Of a stretch of 64,000 nucleotides of DNA, positions 1 through 12,348 are shown piece by piece. The position numbers were made by a program, and so were the translations under genes. The number at the start of each line of letters is the position of its first letter. The first letter of the stretch is position 1. The notes beneath the pieces are model-generated. The model was not told the DNA's origin, did not search any database, and saw only the letters and a list, made by a program, of their open reading frames with translations. The stretch is from Pycnopodia helianthoides (Eukaryota > Echinodermata > Asteroidea > Forcipulatida > Asteriidae): assembly GCA_032158295.1 (NCBI GenBank), contig CM063254.1:3077538-3141537 (forward strand), given 5' to 3'.

Positions 1-1254
1 ACAACGTTTACTTCAGTTCTGGGTACAATCTCCGGCGTGGTTCGCGGATCAATTGCCATCGGTTGTTTAAAACGTGTATAAGATAACCACGCATCATGGA
101 CTCTGTATCAAGATGACAAAAAATGGGTCAAACTGAAGCAGAATCTTTGAAAATAAAAAATCAAACATCAACCAGTTTCTGGGTGAGAATTGAAGTTTTT
201 CATACCCGGGAGTTTTTATGGATATCAAGTTTATAAAGCATACAGTCTTTGAGATTATAAATCAACCATGAATCTTATCTCAGCTTTTTTTTTAAGTCAA
301 TGATTCAATTACCATGACCAGTAACAACCCACAAATCCCCTTTTCCTGCCAATTGTTTGAACCTTTGTACTTTCGAACAAAGAAAAAGTAATCTAAAGTA
401 GCAATCAGTGTCTGCACATATCCCAAGCCCAGAGCATAACAGTTCTAGCCGCTGTATTCCGTTTCTCAAACGGTGATGAAAAAGCGCTCGCTTAAATCGC
501 AAACACTGGTGATTTCAAATACCGCACACTCAAATCACATGTAAGAACAACAATGCTGTGTGAATTGCGTTGGCTTTTTGATGTACACAGCACTTATGCT
601 GGGAGTCAGGTCTCTTAAAATAACAAAATACTACTGACTTATGTTTGTTCTTTTGTGGAATCGGTTTATAGTTTCTCAAAGAGTGTGATGTTAAAAATAA
701 CAGGACTGTGTGTCTCCCCCCCCCCCGTAAATAAACGAAAAATATGTTCTTAAATGTCTGGGTATATGGTGGTCTTGTACAGCATGAAGCATAGCAGTTG
801 GTGCAAAAGATATTGACGTGGACGAAATAGACAGGCCGATATTGATAACTTAAAAGTGACAGCACATTGATTATCAAAAGTTAAAGAACCAAGAACACTT
901 TTCATGGAAGAGTAGGTGCCACAAAGCAAGCACCCTTGTTGATACAGATTTCGTTTCAAATGTTAATTTGGCTTAAAATTTAAGTCCCATAATTATTTGT
1001 TTTTATTTACTGGAAAAAGTCAGATTTTGTGTATGTGCTAAAGCTGCCAGACTATTGAAAAGGCGTGCTATCGTTTCGTTTCGGTTGGCTCGCCACTGTA
1101 ATAAAGAAAGTACATAGCGTGCAGGCATGACTTTTTAACAATAACAGTTTTAGGTATGCTTATGGTTTTCGTTAAAAGGCATGATATAGGGATAATTTAC
1201 ATACCATCTTGTACCTTATAAAATCTGCTAGTACCAACAACACATTTTTTTCAT
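1..1254. other. AT-rich intergenic sequence
   Basis: The first 180 bp resemble the 'gggtcaaactgaagcagaat' repeat seen near 49.2 kb. No convincing gene apart from the weak segment at 312-451. Confidence 0.5.
312..451 (-). CDS. Weak exon-like segment with membrane-like peptide
   Basis: After 'cagcggctag' on the minus strand the frame CYALGLGYVQTLIATLDYFF continues FVRKYKGSNNWQEKG and ICGLLLVMV before a donor-like ATG|GTAATT. The composition resembles a membrane protein, but no family is recognised and other frames are also open. It may be chance. Confidence 0.15.
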
Positions 1255-1905
1255 CGTGACGTCATCAGGTGTCAAGTTAAGATAATTTGAAGTTTATAAT
1301 TTAAAAAAAAAAAAATCATATATCTCGAAACACACGTCACAAAGTTTTAATGCTTGTGCTGTCTTGTAGCTTACAACACTTGTGACATTTTGTTCAAAAC
1401 AATGACACCAATTTGACATTTCCTTCTGGTCCATACAGGAAGATCAAATTATAATATCATATCTCCTGAACCACATGTCATAAAGCCATGATCTTTGTGC
1501 TGTCTGGTAGCTTAATACACATTCGACATTTTATTCAAAAGCATGACCCAATAGGACATTTCCTCTGGTCGAAACAGGAAATTCAAATATTTAAAAAATC
1601 ACAAATCCTGCACTTGGTGGGGTGAAGCTACGGATTGGGTTTCTTTAGCACATGGTTAACTTAGAGTGAAGGTAAAAGTTAGGGTCAGGTTCAGGGTCAG
1701 GTATAAAAAATAAGTTGTAGAGTCAGTATCAGAATGAAGATCAGATTTAGGTTTGTAGGCACACTCAAAGTCAAAATAAAGGCCTGTCAAAGGTGAAGGG
1801 TCTTTTATCTCAAAGTCTTACTCACTTCAAAGGTCTTGAGCGTATAATCAAAGTCAAACAAAACGGAATAGCTTTGTGTTTGTTCACAAATACGTAATGA
1901 CTAGT
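1255..1905 (+). mobile_element. Helitron-like or tandem repeat unit ending in CTAGT
   Basis: Two units of 'catatctcctgaaccacatgtcataaag ... catttccttctggtccaaacaggaa'-type sequence of about 140 bp are followed by a G-rich 'agggtcaggttcagggtcag' stretch and a 3' end with TTTGTGTTTGTTCACAAA then CTAG at 1,901-1,904. Similar 3' ends occur at 7,567, 8,399, 9,339 and 57,840. Confidence 0.5.
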
Positions 1906-2300
1906 TTGTTTTTCTTATAATTCTTTTACTTTCAAAAATCTAATATGTTTTGCACACAAGTTTGTGGCCTCCAAAATGCATACTTCACTGCGTATAAAAG
2001 AGTCATATTCTATATCAAATCAAAGCTTAGGTCATGAAGTTATAATTAAATGTAATTAGCTTCACTTAATTAATTAATTTACTTAGTTGTAATGACATAA
2101 ATATTTAAGTAGCCAATCTTGAGACCACCATATCTCCTAAAGTATACGTTCGATCATCAATCATTTTTTAATTATATTCTTTTGGGATAATGTATAAATG
2201 TTTGTTGGTCTGAAATGCCAGACGACGTCACCATTAGATCATTTATTGCGCGTTTTGTATGTGTGTTCAAAACCATTGGCTCTAAAAAAAAAAAAAAAAA
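1906..2300 (+). repeat. Repeat block following the CTAGT end
   Basis: The segment 'tttcttataattcttt ... tatcaaatcaaagcttaggt ... gccaatcttgagaccaccat' recurs at 7,690-7,960 and 8,403-8,660. It is part of the same repeat complex. A poly-A tract ends it. Confidence 0.6.
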
Positions 2301-3879
2301 AGTGTACATTTTTAGTTGATCAAAACAAAAGCTTTTCAAGATAAGTTCAATTTCAGTTTCCTAAAATACACAAATCATTTTTAAAACACAAGTGTTTTTA
2401 CTAAGAGTTATTCCAGACCATTATAATTAATAAAAAAAACTTTGTATTTTCATGATAAGTAACGATTAGATTGGTCAATCTGTGCCCATGGCTCAAACTC
2501 TGTGTTGCGCAATCACGGCAATGTGTCTGTGATTGCGCCGCATTTTATTCCTAACCGAGAGTGGACCAATTTTTGGTCATTAAATCAAAATCTTTTTGCA
2601 GTTAGGGTTAGGGTCGGGATGATGGGGCTATGTGGGACTTAGAATTAGAGTCATAATATAAGAGTCGGGGCCAGGATCAAAATCAGCTTTTGGGTTTGGG
2701 TTTGGTCACATTTGGAATCAAATTAAGAGACTGTGTAGCATTTAGGCTCGTGGTCTACTCCCTCAAACCAATGGTCAGATTCAGGGTCTGGATCGTATAA
2801 TCATAGTAAAATAGTGTAATGTTAAAATTGTTCCCTATGGATAACCAAATCTGAGTAACTTTATCAAGCCCTTCGACGTTTATAAACTTGTTGGTTTCTT
2901 GCAAAATGCTTTCACCGAAAAACTTCAAAGTTTACAAGATGCTGTTCCCCCTTGGACCCCCTTCTATACGCAGAATTGGTTCTCCGCATATCCTCAGCTT
3001 TCGCAAGCCCTGACCTCGTATTTTGTTGAATTTTTCTAAGCATTCAGCCTGTACGTTTCTGTCATTTTTTATTTATATTTGCATGTAATAATTTTTAATG
3101 TAACTTCCTTGTTTTGCCTTGGATTTGCCATTTTCACCATTTTAAAAATCATGCAACTTGTTATGTACAATTCGATGCAATTTTGCCTCTGGCAACAAGT
3201 TCGAGTTCCATTCAACCATGAACAATTATAATACATTAATTCTCGTCAGTAGTAATCCAAAAGAGAGGATGAACTATATTGTATTAGAAAGGAACAAACA
3301 AATTCAAAATATTTGTTGGCACAATGGTGCATTTACAATATTGTTTCGCTCTGATCGTTTAAAAAGGCATTTGTTAACAAGAGCTCAACATTGAATTCTT
3401 GCTTGCTTGACGATGTTTACTTGTTACACAGTCACGCACGAAAAGTCTTTTGAAATTTGCAACTTGCTTTCCAACACGCAATAAATCATTGTACAAAGAA
3501 TTGCCGTGCATTATCTTGCAGTTTTCTCCTGGGTTAAAAGGTATTTTTTGTAAAGATTCAAAAAGTTATCTAATAATAGGTCTCCGTTGGATCTTCTTTT
3601 CATATTTGACAACTGGGTAAGCTTGCAGGAGATTTCCCACCGAAAATTACTGAGACGGAAACGGCCCTTTTCACCCAGCACTGACCCTTTTATAGTGTAA
3701 ATTTTATTTATTTCGTCTTATTTAACCATTACTTAATCAGATTTGATTTGCTGCCGTTTGTCCGGCCAAGAAAGTTTGCCAAAGACCGAATAAAGCTTGG
3801 CCCTCACAGTGTAGCCTGGACCGAATTGTAGCCGAACCCTGTGGCCCCAACCCTGAACTTGTAGACAGGACACATGTAG
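2301..3879. other. AT-rich intergenic sequence
   Basis: Short frames at 3,158-3,394 and 3,737-4,018 lack coding character. A 'gttagggttagggtcggg' stretch at 2,600 is not a telomeric array. Confidence 0.5.
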
Positions 3880-4235
3880 CCAAAACTTTGAAAATCTTGT
3901 AGCTTACAACAAACTTAACTTTTTTTTCAAAAAATATGGCCCCAATTTGACCTTTCCTTCCGGTCAAAACGGGAATTTCAAATAATACAAAAATCATATT
4001 TCCTGAACCACATGTCATGAAATCTTAAATGTTGTGCCATCTTGTAACTCATGACACAGTTGCATTTTATTCAAAACCTGACCCAGCCTTGACCGTTTCT
4101 TCCAGTCCAAACAGAAAATTTAAATCAGTATGATATTTTCTGAACCACATGTCATTAAATGAAAATCTTTTTGCCGTCTTTAGTCATACAGTACAAGTAA
4201 CATTTCGTTTAAAAACATTACCAAACTTCAACATT
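3880..4235 (+). repeat. Two diverged units of the 'catgtcat' dispersed repeat
   Basis: Units read 'tgacctttccttccggtcaa', 'cctgaaccacatgtcatgaa' and 'gaccgtttcttccagtccaa', 'tctgaaccacatgtcattaa'. They match 1,300-1,590 and 8,000-8,280. Confidence 0.6.
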
Positions 4236-4285
4236 TTAGTTAGGGTTTGGGTTTTTTGTTTTTGAAATTGAGAGTCTGTGTTTAT

Positions 4286-5454
4286 GGGGCGCCGTTTGTC
4301 AATTAATTGTTTCGCGTATTTTAACAAGTTTTTACCATGGTTTTTAACAATAAGATCATAGAAAGTGTAGTCAAAATTGTTGTTGTGGTTTACAAACCAT
4401 GAATATACAACAATCGTTTATGAGTTATGGTTTGTAAACCATAACAATTAAACTAATCATAAGTCATGGTTTATAAACCATGACAATTAATCATAATAAA
4501 ACATAAACCATGAGAACTGAAGCATCATAAGACATGGTTTATAAACAATGAACATTTGAACACCTTAAAACACGGTTTATAAACCATACAAATTAAAGCA
4601 TCATAAACCAAGTTTATAAACCATAAAAAATAGTGTGTTCACAAATCATGGTTTATAAACCATAAAAACTGAAAGGGTTTCATTCATCCTCCTTTGTTGC
4701 GTTCGTTTCGCCTGTGAACAGGGCGCTAGGGAGGGCCTGCAATTCAGCCAGAGAAATTGTTGCAGCTAGCTGCTCTACGCCAGAATGTTCGGCCATTTTT
4801 TTATTTCACGTGCGAACGAAAACGTCAACATTATCATCAGCTACCTCGGGTCCGGATGACTCAGACGAGCACGTAGCGCACTGATCAGTGTTCGCGATTG
4901 GTTAACTCAATGATTAACAATCAGAATGCTTGGGAATGAGGTTGATGAGATTTTATGGTTTATAAATCATGATTTGTAAACACACAATTTTCGTGGTTTA
5001 TAAACCGTGATTTATGATGCCTCAATTGGCATGGTTTAAAAAACATGTATAATTTTCTTTTATTGTTATGGTTTGTAAACCATGTGTTTAAGATGCTTCA
5101 CTTTTCATGGTTAATAAACCATGGTTTATAAACCATGTTTTGAAGATGCTTTAATTGTCATGGTTTATAAACGATGATTTGTAAACCATGTTTTATGATA
5201 CTTAAATTTGCATGGTTTATAAAACCGTGTTTTATGATGCTTTAGTTTTCATGGTTTTTAAACCATGGTTTATAAACCACGTTTAATGATGAATTTAATT
5301 TCAATGGTTTATAAACCATAATTTATAAGCGTTGATTGTACATTAATAGTATGTAAACCACAAAACTAATTTTGACAATAATTTATATTTGTTACAAACC
5401 ATGGTAAAAACATGTCAAAACCACGCCAAACAATTAACTGACAAACGGCGCCCC
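4286..5454. mobile_element. Foldback DNA transposon with palindrome-array arms
   Basis: Termini GGGGCGCCGTTTGTCAATTA and, at right, TAACTGACAAACGGCGCCCC are inverted repeats, extending about 50 bp with gaps to ACCATGG. Inside, each arm is an array of units built on the palindrome GGTTTATAAACC; left-arm units carry GCATCATAA and right-arm units TTATGATGC, so the arms are inverted. A unique centre at about 4,680-4,960 has no coding frame. Long arms made of tandem subrepeats resemble foldback elements such as sea urchin TU. Flanks are AT on both sides; the target duplication is unclear. Confidence 0.75.
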
Positions 5455-6732
5455 ATATGTGTTTTTGTCTAGCCCCCCCCCCCCAAAAAAAAAGTGCAAG
5501 GGAAAAAAAGAAGAAGAAGATACAAGCTGGAAAATACTGGATCTTTATTAAAAATAAAAATGAATAGATTTGCACGGTCTTTTCACATACTATAAGTCTT
5601 GGCCCAGACTACATGACTTGTACGGTTAAATGTTTCATATTGGACAGGGACAAGCGCGGTGCTTAGAATTTGCGGTTTCCGCCGGCGCGCGCTTCCGCCT
5701 TGTTTTGTTTTGTATTACATGAACATAAAAACCAATCTCAGTTTGGAAATGAAAATGCGGTGATAAAACACAAGTGGCTCAACATATTATCACAGGAACA
5801 ATGTTCTTTTTAGTAAGTTCTAACCTCTTTTCCTCCCCTCCCCTCCCTTCCTAAAACCTTCCTTTTTTCTATTAGAGTATAAGGAGGCTTGAAAACATAA
5901 AGAAAATGTCTGTTTTAAACATCGCCTTTTGACTTTTCAAAAACAGAGACCTTTGTCTCCCACTTAAACAACAAACAGTCATAGGATGGTTGATTACGAG
6001 ACCATACCAGAGCCATGTTACATTAGTTTTAACAACGTTTCTCTGCCTATTTATCTCTCGATGGCTACCTCTGGAGATAATAGTTTCCATTTTTCCGCAC
6101 TCCAATTAACACATCACTAATTCTCTGCAGACTGGTTAGGCCAAGTAACAAAAGTAACACGTTTCTCGTCCCCGCACGCCTCCTTTTTGGCTTCCGCCTC
6201 TTTGCTTTTCTTTTCTTGTCTACTATTTTATAACAAAAAGGGGGAAACGGGGGGGGGGAGAAAAAAAGGAAAATTCGAAAAAACGAAGTTCCTTGGTTTA
6301 TTTTTGACTAAGAATTTGTCTATACTTTTTTCACCTTAAGTATTCTTAACTTAACATCGCATGCGAAGAGTATTTGAGTATGAGCCACAGATCGCTGCAT
6401 GAGCCCGGCGTCGACTCTTCTACCTCAATTGTGATGTTCGCGATATAAATAATATTGAACACATGTACATTTCACTGTTTTTGAATGTTGAAACTTGCTT
6501 AGAATTGGACTAAAAATACAAATCATTTGTTTTGTCATACATTGCACCAGTATACTCAAATAGAAAAAAATGTGAATAAATATACCTTGGCCAGCCGTAT
6601 TTAGCATGGCGGCCATCTTGGATAAAATATATACAAAAATTGGAAAATAGTAAATAGTAACGCCCTGCCTCCTCTTTTTGAAAAAGTCCAGACGAGAAAT
6701 ATGTTACTTTGTTTACCTGGCCTTATACGGTC

Positions 6733-6809
<77 letters not shown>

Positions 6810-7479
6810 TTCTCCCTCTCTCTCTCTCCACCACCCTCCCTCCCTCCATTCCGTCCATCCCGGGCTTCCGGCGATTTTTTGCCTTTCCTTTCCCCCTCCC
6901 CGTTTTTTATAAAGAACTATACTTGACGCCTCAAATTTTTTTTAAAGCTTGCCTTTCAATACATGATTCTCACTCGTCATGGAGAGAATCTTCATAACTG
7001 ACAAATTTGTATGCTTTTTTAACATTTTGAGTGCGTCCCGGTCCTATTTTTTTCTTTACTTGTCCATTAATAAAACCTTTCTATATGATTCTTATATCGA
7101 ATACCATCAAAATATTTTTTGTGGCCACATGATCTCATCCTGACTTGATTGCACACGGCTACATATGATTTCACTCTTCCCTCTGTAAACATCCCATAAT
7201 ATTCTCAATCAAATTCGTTAAACCACTGCAAGCTTTTGTTCTGTCTACCGTTTTGGAGTCAAAATAGTTTGCACGCAACTGCATCATGTGTTGTATGATT
7301 ATTGTATCTTTCTACTTATTATGCGACAAATACATGAAAAATGCGCTGTTTATATGTTCCTTTTCGACTCCCCAAAAAAAATAGCAGTAGCGAAAATTAG
7401 AGGGTGACGTCACGTGCAAAAGGTCTAGCCCCCCCTAAAATTGTGGCTCTAGAACCGCGCCTGCTAATTGCCTCAAAAT
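5455..7479. other. Intergenic, low-complexity
   Basis: Apart from the (CT)n tract, short poly-C, poly-G and CCCTC runs are seen; no gene. Confidence 0.5.
6736..6830 (+). repeat. (CT)n microsatellite
   Basis: About 45 CT units with few interruptions. Four overlapping Ser/Leu-rich or Arg/Glu-rich frames come from it. Confidence 0.95.
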
Positions 7480-7571
7480 CAGGGCTAGTTCCATGGTCTG
7501 GATCGTAAAATTATAAAATAAAACCGGAACTGCTTTGTGTTTGCCCAAAGGACAGACACTTAATGTCTAGT
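7480..7571 (+). mobile_element. Helitron-like 3' end
   Basis: GTGTTTGCCCAAAGGACAGACAC can form a hairpin and is followed by TTAATGTCTAGT, with CTAG at 7,567-7,570. Only the 3' part of a unit is present. Confidence 0.45.
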
Positions 7572-7689
7572 TAGCTGTTCCGAAATAGTCGGAACATTTA
7601 TTGTTTTCGTCAAGATTTGTATTTGTTTTTGTTATTATCTGTTCCGACATAGCGGTCGGAACGGCCATTGTTTTCGTCAAGATTTGTAA

Positions 7690-8403
7690 AAATTTTTTTC
7701 TTAATATTATTCTTTCCATAGATCTGTCAAATTCCCATAGGATTTGTTCATATGCAATTTGTTCACTCCTAAAGTCAAACTTAGCTCAGTACGAAAAAGT
7801 CAGATCCTATATCAAATCAAAGCTTAGGTCATAAAGTTGTCGTTAAACTTAATTTTCTTAACATCACCAGATAGTTTAATTAGTTATAATGACATGCATA
7901 TTTAATTAGCCAATTTTGAGATCACCAAATTTTGAGATCTCGAAAAGTAAACCTCTGATCATCAAACCTTTTTCACTTATTTACCTCCGGGATACTGTAC
8001 ATGTCTTTGTTTGCAAATCTTTTGAACCACATGTCAATAAGTCGTAATGTTTGTGCTGTCTTGTAGCTTACAATACTTGTGACAGTTTTTTCAGAGGATG
8101 ACCAAACTTTGACATTTCCTTCTGGTCCAAACAGGAAGTTCAAATCAAAAACTTATGCTTCCAGAACAACATGTCATAAAGTCATTTTTTACCATCTTGT
8201 AGCTTACAAAAAAATTTGCATTTTTTTCAAAACCTTGACACTAGTTTGACCTATTATCCGGTCCAAACAGGAAGTTCAAATTTATAAATAAATAAAAGAA
8301 TTCTGCACCAGGTGGGGTGAGGCATTAAAGGGCTTGAGTGTTTAATCCAAGTATAAATCCACAGCTGTGTATGTGTCCTAAGGACAAACACTTAATGTCT
8401 AGT
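7690..8403 (+). mobile_element. Helitron-like repeat unit with perfect 3' hairpin
   Basis: The unit carries the 'aagcttaggtcataaag' block, two 'catgtcataaag ... aacaggaagttcaaat' blocks and a 3' end where GTGTCC and GGACAAACAC pair, followed by TTAATGTCTAGT (CTAG at 8,399-8,402). A hairpin a few bases before CTAGT is the classic Helitron 3' end; homologous flanks at several copies also permit a tandem repeat. Confidence 0.5.
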
Positions 8404-9343
8404 TTGTTTTTCTTCTTATTATTCTTTCCGTCAAAAATCCCATTTGATTTGTACACAAATTCGTGGCCTCTAAAAATCATACTTGGCTCAATATAAAAGA
8501 GCCAGATCCTATACCGTAATAAAGCTTAGGTCATGAAGTTATAGCTAAATTCAATTACCTTAACTGAATGTATTGGTTAACTTAGTTATAATGACATGAA
8601 TAACTAATTAGCCAATCTTGAGACTACCATATCTCAAAATGTACATGTCCGATCGTCAAACTTTTTCGATTATATACTTGAGGGATACTGTTTGTTGGCC
8701 TAAAATATCCTTCACAATGAAGGTCAGATAGGTTATTCGAGAAACGCCTAAGTCGTTAACAAAGGCGTATTCACACAGCATCGTTGAACTACTGCAAAAA
8801 GGTATCATGACAAACTTTTTTGCGACTTTTATGTAAACAAAAAAACGCCTCACTGCACATTCTGTTTTCTTCATTTTTTCCCCATGAGAAATTGATAATC
8901 ATCACAAATTCAGAGGGGAATTAAATATACCTTAGTGGAAAGGAAAATGAGGTTCAAACTAGGATCTGCCGTGAATGTATATTCGTGAAATATTTCATCT
9001 TGTTTAACTGTACAATAACAAACTACAACAAACTAGTCCATAGACTACATTTAATAAGTCAAGTCTACAGACTTAGAAACTTGACCCCACTTTGACCTTT
9101 TCTTCCTGTCAAAACAGGAAGTTCACATGTACACAAACATAATCTTTGTGTCATCTTGTAGCTTATAAAACATATTTTTTCAGTTATAAACGTGACCCTA
9201 ATTTGACCTTTCTGACGGTCTAAAACAAAAGTAACTAAAACCAAATTTAAAAAACACTTCCTGAACCACTTTAGAGGTATGGAGCATTAAATCAAGGTAA
9301 AAAACGGGAACAGCTTTGTGTTCACAAAAACTTAATGTCTAGT
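8404..9343 (+). mobile_element. Further copy of the repeat unit ending in CTAGT
   Basis: It starts with the 'ttcttcttattattctttccg' block, includes 'gacctttctgacggtct' and ends CAGCTTTGTG ... CTTAATGTCTAGT with CTAG at 9,339-9,342. An unrelated 300-bp piece lies between 8,700 and 9,030. Confidence 0.45.
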
Positions 9344-9494
9344 TATTTACTATTAGTATTATTATCATTCATCAAAATACGCAAGCGCCAGTAACAAATT
9401 GAATAGTTCCAAATGTGCGAGAAAACTCAAAAAAAGGTGGGGAAAACACACAATCGGGTATGACTTGACCAAGTTGTACCTTATCTGCCTTTTT

Positions 9495-9730
9495 ACCTGT
9501 GGAATGTGGACCCCGGTTCGAATCCAGGACAAGAGCTCTGTATAGTAGATTGGGTTTTCAGTCCCAACCTACGGGTACACCCATTCTCATCCTCTGGTTT
9601 TCAGGGGGGCCTGGAGCCCCCAGCCCCTCCCCGCTCAGAACCCATGTCCCACCCTTCAACCCCCCTCCCCATGAAGATTAGGGAGAAACGTCTACGCCCA
9701 CGCATGAACCCCCGTCCCTATGCCCAGTGA
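9495..9730 (+). mobile_element. Possible SINE remnant
   Basis: A B-box-like GGTTCGAATCCAGG at about 9,513 heads a C-rich stretch. Two short overlapping open frames here are proline-rich and unconvincing as genes. Confidence 0.3.
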
Positions 9731-10220
9731 AAATATTTAGCTACGTCACTGCATCCAACCTGTGAAATCTCATCAAATATGGTGGAAATGGATGAGATTT
9801 TACGAGATTTAGTGAACGTTCGTAAATCGCACTTGTGTAATGTGTAGCCAATAACAATAAAAAATAAAACATTTAAGATCCGAGTTTCGGGAACATCTTT
9901 CTCCAAAATCAGGTATTTTGCGAGGAATGCGGAAGTATCTCTCGGGACATTTAGCTAGAAAGTTTCTTTAAAACTAAAAGTCTTCTTAAATCGTTCTTAA
10001 CGACCACTATCCGTCGCGCTGGGGAAGGGGGAAATTTTAGCTGATATGCCACTCCCATAAAATACGTTTTGCAATTCAAATCCGTCTTTAGTGTACTGCA
10101 GTAAACGTAACAGGAGTATAAGCTGTGCTGGAGCTTTTCACCTCAACAGGTTCTCAGGTTAGACTTAAGTGTCAAACGACTCTGAGCATTAGAGGATAAG
10201 GATACTGCAACCTCATTCTC

Positions 10221-10529
10221 ATGGGTGTATCGATCTCGGCGCACCACTTCATCCCATCATACCTTTCTCGATTGAAATGTGCAAACATTAGGCACAGTGG
10301 GTACAGTTTCTACACATGCTTTAGCACGGTGTCCGGCAAACGAGGCATCGTGAAGCAACTGGTCCCCTCTCATTCTTCTTTGGTCTTGCCCAGTGGTTGC
10401 AGTTTGCGATGTGACCGCGTAAAAGCGATTCACTTGAGGTTGCGACCGTGCCGAAAATACTTGCAATTTCGACACGCATTTGTGAGAGCGTACGCCCGTG
10501 GGAATACGATGAGTGTCACCCTTCCCAGG
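10221..10529 (+). ncRNA. Possible transcribed first exon ending in a strong donor
   Basis: A 103-codon open frame from ATG 10221 runs across a perfect donor, CAG|GTAAGT, at 10,530. The region is less AT-rich and free of the dispersed repeats. The peptide is not protein-like (many Cys, His and Arg without pattern), so a non-coding first exon is as likely as a gene. Low confidence. Confidence 0.15.
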
Positions 10530-11031
10530 TAAGTGACGAGAGAGATCGATACGGTACTGCCCTTGGGAACGAGGCTGGAAATACGATAATTCCTAAGACT
10601 ATAGGATCGTATTAAGACAACTCAAAAGTGACCTGGGAGTTTAAATTAAAGAAACTCGATAGTAGGGTTGCACATGATTGTGAGTTGAAATCAGAGATAA
10701 GGGTTTCAAACATACCAGTAAGAAAACTAAGTTTGAATTTTCACCTGAGGGTTTCCCACAAAATAAGTGCACAATTTACAGCCCAATGTTACTGTTGGGT
10801 CCCACTTCTACCTTAAGAATGTTGGGAGCAATAACAATGCTATTATTTTGTTTTCCCACACGGGCAATTCAATCATTTGTTGGTATTGGGTAATGTACTA
10901 TTCTGTGTTGAATTATCGAAGAGCTAAGATTTGTGAAGCGCGCAGACTTCAAGGTTACACTTACGATTTTCAGTACAGTAGCATATACACCAAAGTTTAC
11001 ATCAACCAGAAATGTGTATACGCCAATTACA

Positions 11032-11134
11032 ACTCAATCGGTTGACTCAATCGGTTGACTCAATCGGTTGACTCAATCGGTTGACTCAATCGGTTGACTC
11101 AATCGGTTGACTCAATCGGTTGACTCAATCGGTT
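11032..11134 (+). repeat. 13-bp tandem array ACTCAATCGGTTG, about 8 copies
   Basis: Almost perfect copies of ACTCAATCGGTTG run without interruption. The open frame ending in it (10,767-11,045) is not supported as a gene. Confidence 0.95.
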
Positions 11135-12264
11135 TTCCAGGTTAATGATTTTAGTCAGTCTATGGAACTTTGAAAACCTCAAGTTAACATGGCAATGTCA
11201 ATGGTGTTGTAACTTCAAAACATACTTTATTATTAAACTGAGGGGGTTCAAACCGTTTTCTATACATACAAAAAAATCTACCCGTAGACACAAGGTAAAT
11301 ATGTTTATTTTCTTTAACACTGTATCAATTTTTCCCTCACTAGCATCACAATTTCCACTTGAATCAACTGTTCATTCCGGAGCCCCTATAGGGACATATG
11401 ATGACAAAAAAAGTTTAACGTACACATAAATGATTTGAGTTCTTCACATTGTGCACTCGAAATCGATTCGTGAACTCGAACTTAGTTAGTTTGTGCCCTC
11501 GAAATCATTACTACGAGTTTGAATCCGTTTGCACAGTTAAGTTTCGTTTGTCGAATGAATTAGTAATCCATTGGCACGGCTTATCAATTCGAACATACAT
11601 TTATTTGCACGGTTTACATATTGTTTTATAGCCGTTCACGTGATTTAGTAATCCATTAAACGAATTCTTACAATTCGTGCACTTGAACTAAGTTATACAA
11701 CACAAACACCTTGTTTTGGTGATGTCACAACACTGAATGTCTAGTTTTTTCTTGTATTTTCTTATTCTTTCTTTGTTTTTGTAAATTCTGTATATGTTAC
11801 GATTAGATAAAAGTATTTGTTTTGTTTTGAAAAGTCAATGAAAGTAGTACCAATCAATCAGTCGGTCGCCTCGTCAGTCAGTGAGTCAATCAATCAATTA
11901 ATCAGCCATCAAATGTTTTATCTGTCTCCAAACAAGTGTGGAGGCACAGCTCTAACTGAGCCAAAGGCTTTAAGTGCAATGCATTGACAAGTGAAACAAG
12001 TAAAGCAATTAACTTTAAAGACAGACATAATATACAATGAAGGAAAAAATACCAAAACCAGCTTGCAGTGAGAGATAGTTCTAGAGAAGGGGCAGATGGG
12101 GGATCGGGAGAGGGGAGGGAAGTATAGGAGCAAAGGGGGAGAGACATTTTGCTGCATATCGGGCGGTAAGATACCGTTTGAATGATTCCTTGAAGCAGTC
12201 ATTGCCTATAAATATGAAACTCACCCTGATTTTATGAAAACGAGTAACAAACAAAGAGTCCTAC
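11135..12264. other. Intergenic
   Basis: A possible CTAGT repeat end lies at 11,741-11,745. Two overlapping minus frames at 11,902-12,202 are not protein-like. Confidence 0.4.
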
Positions 12265-12348
12265 CCGATTGATGGCATTTTGCTGTTGTGGTGGCCTATC
12301 AGTGACGTCATCACTCCCAGGCTCGGGTATTCTCGGCGCTGTGGGTAT
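12265..12348 (-). CDS. Candidate internal coding exon
   Basis: Between AG ending 'gaacttacgcag' and donor GTAGGA there are exactly 28 codons, IPTAPRIPEPGSDDVTDRPP then QQQNAINR, in phase 0 at both ends. Proline- and acid-rich linkers of this kind are common in animal proteins. It is too short to recognise. The pyrimidine tract before the acceptor is modest. Confidence 0.35.

Noticed and set aside
2598..2622. Telomere-like GTTAGGGTTAGGG
   Set aside because: Only two units, inside a G-rich dispersed repeat.
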